Source: Chitinophaga pinensis (GTDB lineage Bacteria > Bacteroidota > Bacteroidia > AKYH767-A > OLB10). Taken from it: a DNA stretch of 16,473 bases. Below the pieces are notes generated by a model that was not told where the DNA came from, searched no databases, and saw only the letters and a list, made by a program, of their open reading frames with translations. This document shows, piece by piece, positions 1 to 5,488 of the stretch. Location: the NCBI GenBank assembly GCA_945872015.1, contig CAMBYJ010000013.1, positions 1 to 16,473 on the forward strand, written 5' to 3'. The number at the start of each line of letters is the position of its first letter. The stretch's first letter is position 1. The position numbers and the translations under genes are program-made.

Positions 1-18
1 TAAGGAAGAATGAAATAC

Positions 19-26
19 TACATTTG
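19..26 (+). promoter_or_regulatory. -7 box of the tRNA-Lys promoter
   Basis: TACATTTG matches the Bacteroidota housekeeping -7 consensus TAnnTTTG exactly and is followed by GCACCCGC, a common context for stable-RNA promoters in this phylum. The expected -33 TTG would lie just off the left edge, so only half of the promoter is visible. Transcription would begin around 32-34, giving a leader of about 38 nt before the tRNA. Confidence 0.55.
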
Positions 27-70
27 CACCCGCGTTTGGCCTACATGACCAACAGCTAACCAAAAAATAG

Positions 71-143
71 GATTCCGTAGCTCAGTTGGTAGAGCAATAC
101 ACTTTTAATGTATGGGTCCTGGGTTCGAGTCCCAGCGGGATCA
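71..143 (+). tRNA. tRNA-Lys (anticodon UUU)
   Basis: A full 73-nt cloverleaf can be folded by hand: acceptor stem 71-77 with 136-142, D arm 80-83 with 92-95, anticodon stem 97-101 with 109-113, T arm 119-123 with 131-135 and discriminator A143. The T loop begins TTCGA. The seven-base anticodon loop CTTTTAA (102-108) puts UUU at 104-106, which decodes Lys. CCA is not encoded. A strong hairpin terminator follows 11 bases later, so this appears to be a single-tRNA transcript. Confidence 0.97.
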
Positions 144-152
144 CTAGTGAAC

Positions 153-192
153 AAAAAGAAATGGCCTTCCAATGGAAGGCCATTTCTTTTTT
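153..192 (+). terminator. Rho-independent terminator of tRNA-Lys
   Basis: This is a perfect stem with a GC-rich core, GGCCTTCC (163-170) pairing with GGAAGGCC (174-181), and a three-base loop AAT. It is extended on both sides by A/T pairs to about 18 bp, and the plus-strand side ends in a T run (187-192). It ends the tRNA transcript and marks the left limit of the repeat mosaic. Confidence 0.9.
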
Positions 193-202
193 ATAGAACT
201 TA

Positions 203-386
203 TTTAAGCTTGCTTAAAATAAATTCTATAAAAGAAAGCAGTGCAAAGCACATGCTTTTCATTTTCAAAATGGATAAGCTGGGGCAGACGTAGTGAAGCG
301 AAGTCAATCTCAGTTTTTTCATCAAGCTTGCTTGAAATAAATTCTATAAAAGAAAGTAGTGCAAAGCACATGCTTTTCATTTGCAA
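203..386. repeat. 118-bp-offset tandem pair within cluster 1
   Basis: About 65 bases starting at the hairpin at 203 recur starting at the hairpin at 321. The shared part includes ATTCTATAAAAGAAAG (223-238 and 341-356) and the GTGC-AAA-GCAC hairpin with ATGCTTTTCATTT following. The leading hairpins differ in one base pair in a compensating way: TTAAGC/GCTTAA in the first copy and TCAAGC/GCTTGA in the second. Confidence 0.8.
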
Positions 387-404
387 CTCGGATATGCTGG
401 GTCC

Positions 405-438
405 GCGATGTAGTACAAGCTTGCGCAGAATACATCGC
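405..438. repeat. Hairpin block S, copy 1
   Basis: The arm GCGATGTAGT (405-414) faces AATACATCGC (429-438) across a 14-base loop, ACAAGCTTGCGCAG. The 3' arm has one change (C to A) relative to the perfect copies at 3049-3082 and 3282-3315, so nine of ten pairs remain. The loop is identical in all four copies. Confidence 0.8.
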
Positions 439-687
439 AATCCCTACAACACATCGGAGGACAATATTCCATAATTTCATTTTAACTTAAAAGAATTGCG
501 TCAAACTTGTTTGAGAGGAATTGATAGATAAATAAAAAATGTGCAGCATTCTATTGATAAAATCGAAATGGAACATCAGACGTAGCGAAGCGAAGTCAAT
601 CCCCAATTTTTATTAAGCTTGCTTGAATTCGCAAGTTTAAAAAGATAAAAAGCGCGAAGCATCGCGACGAATCTAGTTGCTCTAGTT

Positions 688-710
688 AAAGCCACCAAAT
701 TGGTGACTTT
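688..710 (-). terminator. Hairpin downstream of the PadR-linked membrane gene
   Basis: The stem 688-697 / 701-710 has a three-base loop and lies 18 bases beyond the stop codon of the minus-strand gene ending at 729. The one imperfect position (692/706) is a G.U wobble in the minus-strand RNA but an A.C mismatch in the plus-strand RNA, favouring the minus direction. However, the longer T run (708-716) is on the plus-strand side, so the hairpin may act in both directions. Confidence 0.5.
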
Positions 711-728
711 ATTTTTCTTAACAATTTA

Positions 729-1883
729 TTACTTCATCCCATTAGCCGAACTTTCTATTAATGCAACATACATTTGAGTTTTGGTAATGTAATCTAACAC
801 CACAAAATTATTATATAGCACAATTTTTCCATCCTCGAAGTGATCAATTGGAATTTTTAAAGCGTTTGACTTACCATTTAACAAATTGTATTCTTCGATC
901 GAATTTTTAAACTGGCCATAAAGCAGTGCTCCTTTTTGTCCCTGTTCAAATGCCGGTCCCAGATTTCTTTCTTCAAGAAATATTTCCTCATTCTCAAAGT
1001 CATTCGAGACTTTAGATTTTCCAGTTGTGCGTATCAAAATCAAAGTCTTCATCTGCTCCGCAGCATCGTTCATTTTTGAAATTATTAGTTGCTGCTGAGT
1101 ATTACTTGCAGATGCTTTACATGGCATGCTTTGTAATCGTTTTAGCAAATCTTCGCTTTCTAAATATGCATACATTTTAACTTCTGTTTGATGATATGCT
1201 GGTCGCGTATCGATTAATGTAAACAACAAGCCAGAAGCTCCAACAAACAAAATAGTACTAACAATAGTGTTTAATTTCGTATTAGGATTCCTAACTCCAT
1301 TGAAGAAATACAATGGAATAAAAATGAATACAAAAACAAATAATGCACAAACACCCAAAACGTTAGCAAATGGCCAATGCATTACTTTAAATAAAACAGA
1401 AATACTAACCAACATACCGGCAAGAGTTCCAACTCCTGCTACAACTTTTTCTCTTTTAGTATTTACATCTTTTATTTTCAGAACGAACAACAATGGCAAA
1501 AAGATTAAACTTAATGTCATAATCCCAAAAAACAAAAATACTCCTGCACCTGGCAAATGCATAAATTTCAAGAATAATCCTAGTAGAAATGTTGCAACGG
1601 AAAATATTCCGCTGATAACCATAATTTTTTTCATAGTGTAGTAGTTTTTAAAAGTTAGTAATAAAATAGTTTCTTCTTCAATTTCCTTTAATTCCTTTTT
1701 GAAGAAGCGAGTAATTATATCTTGATAAACCTTATCGAAATCGTCATCAAGATTTAATTCATTCTCAACAATACAACAAATATGATCCAAGAGGTTTAGC
1801 TGCAGGTCCTCCATCACAACGCCACGCGATTTTATGTCGTTAAGAATAAAATCAATTTGCTGTTCGCTTAATTTATAAATCAA
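729..1883 (-). CDS. PadR-linked membrane protein with HAAS-like N-terminus and GldL-like helix pairs
   Basis: This 384-residue protein was not matched to a named gene. Residues 1-80 are soluble, helical and acidic and resemble the HAAS-type domain that commonly accompanies PadR regulators. Five hydrophobic segments follow (about 86-107, 113-136, 148-166, 174-195 and 205-224). Two helix pairs look like an internal duplication, each carrying the same motif: K106-F-M-H109-L-P and K166-V-M-H169-W-P. This resembles the KxxHWPGA motif of the gliding/T9SS motor protein GldL. Residues 226-384 are hydrophilic and probably periplasmic. The start is TTG, sharing TTGA with the padR stop; the next Met (residue 24) would cut into the N-terminal domain, so TTG is preferred. 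Expression is probably set by the PadR protein. Transporter or signal-sensing roles are guesses. Confidence 0.75.
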   Translation of the reverse strand: MIYKLSEQQIDFILNDIKSRGVVMEDLQLNLLDHICCIVENELNLDDDFDKVYQDIITRFFKKELKEIEEETILLLTFKNYYTMKKIMVISGIFSVATFLLGLFLKFMHLPGAGVFLFFGIMTLSLIFLPLLFVLKIKDVNTKREKVVAGVGTLAGMLVSISVLFKVMHWPFANVLGVCALFVFVFIFIPLYFFNGVRNPNTKLNTIVSTILFVGASGLLFTLIDTRPAYHQTEVKMYAYLESEDLLKRLQSMPCKASASNTQQQLIISKMNDAAEQMKTLILIRTTGKSKVSNDFENEEIFLEERNLGPAFEQGQKGALLYGQFKNSIEEYNLLNGKSNALKIPIDHFEDGKIVLYNNFVVLDYITKTQMYVALIESSANGMK

Positions 1884-2218
1884 CTTATCTGAGGTTTAAT
1901 ATCCAACATGAATTTCATGGTATCGATGAACTCAGCAAACTCATTGACTTTCTCTGTAGCTTTGAGCTTGCCTTTAGGAGTTAGCGTATAATATTTACGG
2001 ACTCGCTTTCCTATGTTCACTATTTCGGTTGTTACAACGCCTTCCTTTTCTAGGGCATGTAGCGTAGGATATAAGGCACCTTCCGTAATTTGAATTCTAT
2101 CAGAGGTTAATTCTTTTACTTTTTGAGTTATTTCATAACCATACATTTGGTTTGTTTGAGATAACAACTTTAAAACGATCGTTTTTAAAGTTCCTTTTAT
2201 TAGTTCAGATGAATACAT
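1880..2218 (-). CDS. PadR-family transcriptional repressor
   Basis: This is a 112-residue winged-helix regulator. Family landmarks are SELIKGTLKTIVLKLL at the N-terminus, MYGYEI (25-30), the recognition-helix region EGALYPTLHALEKEG (46-60) and the wing RVRKYYTLT (72-80), followed by a helix for dimerisation. A longer frame opens at 2263, but its 15 extra residues are not family-like and the ATG at 2218 gives the standard PadR start, so I use 2218. The gene overlaps the downstream membrane-protein gene by four bases (TTGA), the usual PadR-effector pairing. PadR proteins generally repress their own operon and release DNA on ligand binding; the ligand is unknown. Confidence 0.9.
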   Translation of the reverse strand: MYSSELIKGTLKTIVLKLLSQTNQMYGYEITQKVKELTSDRIQITEGALYPTLHALEKEGVVTTEIVNIGKRVRKYYTLTPKGKLKATEKVNEFAEFIDTMKFMLDIKPQIS

Positions 2219-2300
2219 AACGCAATTATACACAATATTATTATGCATAAGCAACAATACCAATTATAAAATACATAAAACATTGAATATCAATTATTAA
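2219..2300 (-). promoter_or_regulatory. Probable padR promoter/operator region
   Basis: This AT-rich region upstream of padR contains a perfect palindrome, TTATGCATAA (2241-2250), and repeats of CAATTATA/T (2223-2230, 2261-2268, 2291-2298). On the minus strand one TATAATTG (2230-2223) sits 21 bases after a TTG, which partly fits the Bacteroidota promoter pattern, though its transcript would start almost at the ATG. An autoregulatory PadR site would be expected here; the exact operator is not defined. Confidence 0.3.
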
Positions 2301-2377
2301 AATTGCTGTCAACTTGATTCGTTCTTTATATTGAGCTTAAAACCAAATTGCTGAGTTCTTTTATCTGCTTTTACTAC

Positions 2378-2662
2378 ATGCATTTTATTTACATACTTTA
2401 TAGTTAAACGTTAAATAGATTTTACGTCGGAGAATCTGCTTTGGTAATAACTACTAAAGATCAACATCTTTCAAAGTACTTTGAAAACCCAATATCCTTT
2501 GTAGCTTTAGATTGGGAAGTATCTTATAAAATAGAATGCATTGACAAAATCCAAGCTCTCAAAATCGAACAGCATTTAAGAAAAATGAAAGGCGTTGATT
2601 ATTTTGAAAATCTTGTTCGAAACCCAGATTCAGCAGAAAAGCTATTGAATCAGTATTTTTAA
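2378..2662 (+). pseudogene. GIY-YIG endonuclease, interrupted by one in-frame TAA
   Basis: Reading from the ATG at 2378 gives MHFIYILYS, a TAA at 2405-2407, then TLNRFYVGES and an unbroken frame to 2662 (94 codons plus stop, the normal size of the small UvrC-like GIY-YIG family). YIL supplies the GIY half and FYVGE the YIG half. The C-terminal part carries DWEVSYKIEC and QALKIEQHLRKMKG, the family's conserved Glu-bearing helix. Family members usually have Lys at the stop position, so AAA to TAA is the simplest explanation. The Arg expected in the helix after the YIG motif also seems lost (ITTKDQH where an RL..H pattern is usual), suggesting decay rather than a sequencing error. A TTG at 2441 could start a C-terminal fragment lacking both tyrosines. 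Confidence 0.8.
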
Positions 2663-2692
2663 AAGTGGATTAACAGTTACTTTCTACAACCT

Positions 2693-2958
2693 TTATTCAC
2701 TAAAAAAATTAACATATTCAATAAGTCCTTTATGTTGCCAAACCAATTTTCCTTGGTTATATGGTTTTAAATAAGTGATACTTTCATTTATTTGTGTTTA
2801 GCAACGCAGAATTGATATTTGCATCAACTTTAACAATGTCATTTTATCCTTTCGTTGTTCAATTATTCCTTCTGAAACTGGCATCATTTTTTGCAAGGAG
2901 CACACCATTCCGCATTAAAATCAAACTTAAAATACTCTTTAGACTGTGTAAGATTTTC
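2693..2958 (-). pseudogene. Thioredoxin-family remnant, frameshifted and 5'-truncated
   Basis: The minus strand encodes pieces of a thioredoxin in three successive frames. The first (2958-2887) reads KEYFKFDFNAEWCAPCKK, with the WCxPC active site, and ends at a TGA. One extra A in the A run 2887-2892 would continue it as MMPVSEGIIEQRKDKMTLLK. A second missing A near 2829-2831 would continue as VDANINSALLN. The last frame reads SITYLKPYNQGK then LVWQHKGLIEYVNFFSE and stops at 2693, matching the C-terminal strand and helix of thioredoxins. The cis-Pro position is not intact and the first strand/helix is missing where the repeat mosaic begins (about 2952). Both frameshifts fall in A runs, so assembly error could explain those, but not the truncated start. 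Confidence 0.75.
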
Positions 2959-3048
2959 ATCAAGCTTGCTTGAAATGAATAGAATTAAAAAACAAAAGTT
3001 TTCGCGTCTGCGAAAGCTTTTCATTCACAACTCGGATAAGCTGGGTCC

Positions 3049-3082
3049 GCGATGTAGTACAAGCTTGCGCAGACTACATCGC
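3049..3082. repeat. Hairpin block S, copy 2
   Basis: Perfect 10-bp inverted repeat GCGATGTAGT / ACTACATCGC around the invariant 14-base loop ACAAGCTTGCGCAG. It is preceded by CTCGGATAAGCTGGGTCC. Confidence 0.85.
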
Positions 3083-3180
3083 AATCACTATCACTCACAA
3101 AAGTTAATCATTCCATATGTCCATTTTGTATGGAGGAATTACACAGCTCTCTCTTTTCATTTACAAATCAGATAGCTGGG

Positions 3181-3200
3181 TTCCGATGCTTCAATCGGAA
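3181..3200. repeat. Hairpin block T, copy 1
   Basis: The arms TTCCGAT and ATCGGAA surround the loop GCTTCA. The block recurs at 3593-3612 with one loop change (GCTTCG) and, without its 3' end, at 3685-3700. Confidence 0.8.
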
Positions 3201-3249
3201 TGAAACATCAGACGTAGCAAAGCGAAGTCAATCCCCAATCCTAATAAAG

Positions 3250-3423
3250 CTTTTCATTCGCAACTCGGATAAGCTGGATCCGCGATGTAGTACAAGCTTG
3301 CGCAGACTACATCGCAATCCCTACAGTATACCGGAGGACAATATCCCATAATTTCATTTTAACTTAAAAGAATTGCGTCAAATTCCTTTGATAGCAATTG
3401 ATAGATAAATCAAAATGCGCAGC
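3250..3423. repeat. S plus G block shared with cluster 1 (373-547)
   Basis: This segment of about 174 bases matches 373-547 almost throughout, including the S hairpin and the block containing CATAATTTCATTTTAACTTA and AATTGATAGATAAAT. It directly links the two clusters, which lie about 2.9 kb apart. Confidence 0.85.
3282..3315. repeat. Hairpin block S, copy 3
   Basis: Perfect 10-bp arms and the invariant loop, as in copy 2. The preceding sequence differs by one base (CTGGATCC instead of CTGGGTCC). Confidence 0.85.
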
Positions 3424-3460
3424 TCTCCCTTTTTATTCACAACTCGGATAAGCTGGGTCC

Positions 3461-3494
3461 GCGATTTAGTACAAGCTTGCGCAGACTACATCGC
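3461..3494. repeat. Hairpin block S, copy 4
   Basis: The 5' arm reads GCGATTTAGT (one change) against the standard 3' arm ACTACATCGC, with the invariant 14-base loop. Nine of ten pairs remain. Confidence 0.8.
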
Positions 3495-3592
3495 AATCAC
3501 TATCACTCACAAAAGTTAATCATTCCATATGTCCATTTTGTATGGAGGAATTACACAGCTCTCTCGTTTCATTTACAAATCGGGCAGCTGCG

Positions 3593-3612
3593 TTCCGATG
3601 CTTCGATCGGAA
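3593..3612. repeat. Hairpin block T, copy 2
   Basis: Perfect 7-bp arms TTCCGAT / ATCGGAA with loop GCTTCG. It lies exactly 412 bases after copy 1. Confidence 0.8.
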
Positions 3613-3715
3613 TGCAACATCAGATGAAGCGAAGTCTATCCCTAATCATAATAAAGCTTTTCATTTACAACTCAGATAACTGAGTTCCGATGCTTCGATC
3701 GACCACCATGATTCA

Positions 3716-3746
3716 AACTTGAGGTCTCAAATTGTGACCTCAGGTT
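3716..3746 (+). terminator. Terminator-like hairpin at the right end of cluster 2
   Basis: AACTTGAGGTC (3716-3726) pairs with GACCTCAGGTT (3736-3746), with one non-Watson-Crick position and a nine-base loop, followed by TT, CCC and a T-rich stretch to 3762. No plus-strand gene precedes it within the mosaic, so its role is unclear; it may be another mosaic-edge hairpin. Confidence 0.4.
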
Positions 3747-3801
3747 TTCCCTTTCTTTTTTTGTTATCTGAAAACAAAAAGATTTCAAAACATAAAATAA
3801 T

Positions 3802-3825
3802 AAAAAAAGGGAGGTAAGCCTCCCT
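3802..3825 (-). terminator. Rho-independent terminator of the FISUMP gene
   Basis: In the minus-strand RNA the stem AGGGAGG / CCTCCCT (3825-3819 with 3814-3808) encloses a four-base loop and is followed at once by a run of seven U (3808-3802). It lies 26 bases after the stop codon of the gene at 3852. Confidence 0.88.
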
Positions 3826-3851
3826 AAATAAATTTATAAGAATTTGAAGTG

Positions 3852-4589
3852 TTACTTATTTTTTATACATCTAACTGAAAAACCTAAGTTTTTAGATGTT
3901 TTAAAACGGTCAATATTACCATTAAAATAACTTAACAATCGACCGTATGCTTCTGCTGCTGATGATGATGTAGCTGTCCACCAATAACCATAGGCTCCGA
4001 CATCATTACATTTACCATCAGTGCTTTTATTCCCACCTGCATATCCTAAAAAGTTAGATGTGCCTGTAGCGCCTGTGTTTGGTGTAGTCCAATGTGCATA
4101 ACCGATTTCTTTTAATTCTCCACCAGCTATTTCACTTTGCACTCTTTTTAATTCAGTAGTATCAGCGTAATCGTCAAGGTACTTTACCATTGTATTCCAC
4201 TCAGAATCTTTAGGAACATGCCAACCAACAGGACATAATCCTGCAGGGTTAGCGATTGCGTACCAATTATACAATAACCCAAAGGCATTTTCTTTGATTG
4301 AGTCATTATCATAAACTGCACACGCTCCAGACTTATCAGTGCTCCACTGTGCCTTCGTAATGTTTTTAGCAATCGATTTTCCATTACGATACTTTTTGGT
4401 TCGTAGGTTCTCTTGAAGCCAAACCTGCTTACCAATTACAACAGTATGATAAACATTTCCATCAATGTCTTTAACTATCGAAGGGATAGAATCAGATACG
4501 ATTGCATTAGTAGATTGTGCATTTAAATCAGATTTGAAAATCAGTAATGCTAGTATAGTTACCAATCCAAATTGAAACTTTAATCTCAT
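3852..4589 (-). CDS. Exported FISUMP-domain protein
   Basis: This 245-residue protein has a Sec signal peptide (basic start, hydrophobic core to about residue 18, cleavage near AQ 24-25) and then a single Fib_succ_major (FISUMP) domain, a C-type-lectin-like fold widespread in Bacteroidota and Fibrobacteres. Landmarks are VVIGKQVWLQENLRT (50-64), NWYAI (108-112), CPVGWHVP (119-126), the Trp-rich YWWTAT (202-207) and the closing GFSVRCIK (236-243). There is no lipobox Cys and no T9SS sorting domain, so it is probably periplasmic or loosely surface-associated. It lies 74 bases after the dioxygenase gene and has its own terminator, so it may be transcribed alone or by read-through. The role of FISUMP domains is mostly unknown; carbohydrate or adhesive binding is an inference. 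Confidence 0.92.
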   Translation of the reverse strand: MRLKFQFGLVTILALLIFKSDLNAQSTNAIVSDSIPSIVKDIDGNVYHTVVIGKQVWLQENLRTKKYRNGKSIAKNITKAQWSTDKSGACAVYDNDSIKENAFGLLYNWYAIANPAGLCPVGWHVPKDSEWNTMVKYLDDYADTTELKRVQSEIAGGELKEIGYAHWTTPNTGATGTSNFLGYAGGNKSTDGKCNDVGAYGYWWTATSSSAAEAYGRLLSYFNGNIDRFKTSKNLGFSVRCIKNK

Positions 4590-4663
4590 AAATTGTTTTT
4601 GATTTTTAAAATTACATATTAAAACGAAAAAGTGAAAAGTTTTTTACAACAAAAATTTCTTGA

Positions 4664-5488
4664 CTAAAACCCTTTTACGTTTGTCATTTCCCGTTGTAGC
4701 CAATTGGTTTTCGGGTAATTCGCGTCTTTATTAATCGTATGTATGGCATAGGCATGCCTCGATTTTCCGCTTGTATTGGGCTTGCTATAATGCGGCAAAT
4801 AACCATCTAATACGATACATGTTCCTTTCTTTACTTCTAACGGAATCATGCCTTCTAGACTATATGGAGTTTCATCAAGCATTATCATTTCTGTTCCACC
4901 ACCCTCTTTTCTTTTGAACCAAGAACGTAACGATGTTTTATGTCCGCCTGGCTTTGCCCACATACAACCATTTTCAATTGTTGCATCTTCCAACGCAAAC
5001 CAAAATCCTATACATGATGCTGGCTCTGTATAAAGGAAACTTGCATCCTGATGAACATCTACCACCCCTCCTATTTTTGCATGCTTGAAAATATACATGC
5101 TTTGAATAATCAACCAATCGTTCAGTTCTAAATCAGTTGCTAGCTTTTTCATTTGAGGTGACCGAGTGAAGTCATTAAAGACCGGATCTAAATCATGCAT
5201 GGCATGTCCGATTTTATTCAACGAATGAAATACATCATTCTTTAACTCACCCTTATCATCAAAAGCATCTTTCTCGAAAAAGAAAGAGATATTACCTCCT
5301 GAATTCAGAAAGTAATCATCGCTCGTTTTTGTCTGCTCTGAAGTTTCAAAAACGGAAGCATGTCCTTTGTAATCAAAACCTCTCGACAGTTTTTCTGCCT
5401 GAGCCATTAATTCATCACATGCTTCCGAAGTATTAAAGTCCGGAAGAACTACATAACCATCCTGTAAAAATCTTTCTTTTGATGTCAT
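4664..5488 (-). CDS. PHYHD1-like Fe(II)/2-oxoglutarate dioxygenase
   Basis: This 274-residue cytoplasmic protein belongs to the phytanoyl-CoA dioxygenase (PhyH) family and resembles animal PHYHD1 through its whole length: DYFLNSG (58-64), FFFEKDAFDDKGEL (69-82), NKIGHAMHDLDPVF (91-104), QSMYIFK (129-135) and HQDASFLYTEP (146-156). The iron ligands are all present: H146 and D148 of the HxD motif and distal H233 (PHYSKPN). R244 (KSRHAY) is placed to hold 2-oxoglutarate. Members with HxD are hydroxylases rather than halogenases; the substrate cannot be read from sequence. There is no signal peptide. Its ATG overlaps the stop of the upstream glycanase-like gene by one base (TAATG), implying translational coupling, so its substrate may derive from what that locus degrades. 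Confidence 0.9.
   Translation of the reverse strand: MTSKERFLQDGYVVLPDFNTSEACDELMAQAEKLSRGFDYKGHASVFETSEQTKTSDDYFLNSGGNISFFFEKDAFDDKGELKNDVFHSLNKIGHAMHDLDPVFNDFTRSPQMKKLATDLELNDWLIIQSMYIFKHAKIGGVVDVHQDASFLYTEPASCIGFWFALEDATIENGCMWAKPGGHKTSLRSWFKRKEGGGTEMIMLDETPYSLEGMIPLEVKKGTCIVLDGYLPHYSKPNTSGKSRHAYAIHTINKDANYPKTNWLQREMTNVKGF

Larger units (their letters stand above)
195..672. repeat. Repeat mosaic, cluster 1 (short palindromic blocks)
   Basis: This gene-free stretch of about 480 bases is built from blocks that recur at 2952-3702. In order: a small hairpin (203-218), a shared AT-rich spacer, the hairpin GTGC-AAA-GCAC (241-251) and a GACGTAGTGAAGCGAAGTC block (288-306). The first part then repeats 118 bases later: hairpin 322-335, the same spacer, and hairpin 359-369. 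After that come a larger hairpin (405-438), a unique-looking block (439-547) that recurs at 3316-3423, and another GACGTAGCGAAGCGAAGTC block (579-597). A CGCG-containing hairpin (about 647-660) closes the cluster. Short open frames here show no codon bias or family match, and the same peptide string reappears wherever the DNA block reappears, as expected for non-coding repeats. No transposase is present. Confidence 0.85.
3023..3273. repeat. Long direct repeat, left copy (S-B-T-R)
   Basis: About 240 bases starting in front of the S hairpin recur 412 bases downstream (about 3435-3680). The shared sequence covers the S hairpin, block B, the T hairpin and the R block. Differences are scattered substitutions plus a 5-base deletion inside the right-hand R block, after which the offset becomes 407. 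Confidence 0.85.
3435..3680. repeat. Long direct repeat, right copy (S-B-T-R)
   Basis: Second copy of the unit at about 3023-3273. It keeps block B nearly unchanged (TTCCATATGTCCATTTTGTA) but has a shortened R block. Confidence 0.85.
2952..3702. repeat. Repeat mosaic, cluster 2
   Basis: About 750 bases have no gene and are built from recurring blocks. Order: hairpin TCAAGC-TT-GCTTGA (2960-2973), hairpin TTTCGC-GTCT-GCGAAA (3000-3015), S hairpin (3049-3082), block B (about 3087-3170), T hairpin (3181-3200), GACGTAGCAAAGCGAAGTC block (3211-3229), S hairpin (3282-3315), block G (3316-3423), S hairpin (3461-3494), block B again (3499-3582), T hairpin (3593-3612), a shortened GATGAAGCGAAGTC block (3622-3635), and a partial T hairpin (3685-3700). 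The pattern S-B-T-R-S-G-S-B-T-R-T implies repeated duplication and block exchange. Open frames through it repeat one peptide string wherever the DNA repeats and are not genes. Confidence 0.85.

Noticed and set aside
71..143. tRNA-Lys as an integration site of a mobile island
   Set aside because: No integrase is present and I found no second copy of the tRNA 3' end in the window.
108..474. Short open frames beginning in the tRNA and in cluster 1
   Set aside because: They overlap the tRNA or the repeats, have no family features, and their peptide strings simply follow the repeated DNA.
2309..2378. Minus-strand frame ending KADKRTQQFGFKLNIKNESS
   Set aside because: It reads like a coding tail of about 23 codons but is too short and has no recognised family; it could be another gene scrap, but I cannot support it.
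2891..3683. Three plus-strand open frames sharing the string NSDKLGPRCSTSLRRLHRN
   Set aside because: The shared peptide is the translation of the S hairpin and its flank, it appears wherever the DNA block does, and the frames lack convincing starts. Palindromic non-coding DNA explains it better than a peptide family.
195..3702. CRISPR array
   Set aside because: Repeats are irregular in length and spacing, contain varied palindromes, and there are no uniform spacers or cas genes.
4184..4435. Alternative-frame open reading frame inside the FISUMP gene, and similar frames inside the LamG and SusC genes
   Set aside because: They are shadows of well-supported genes and have no independent family features.
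4590..4663. Promoter for the FISUMP gene in the 74-base gap
   Set aside because: The gap is AT-rich, but I could not find a TTG and TAnnTTTG pair with 19-21 base spacing, so no site is called.
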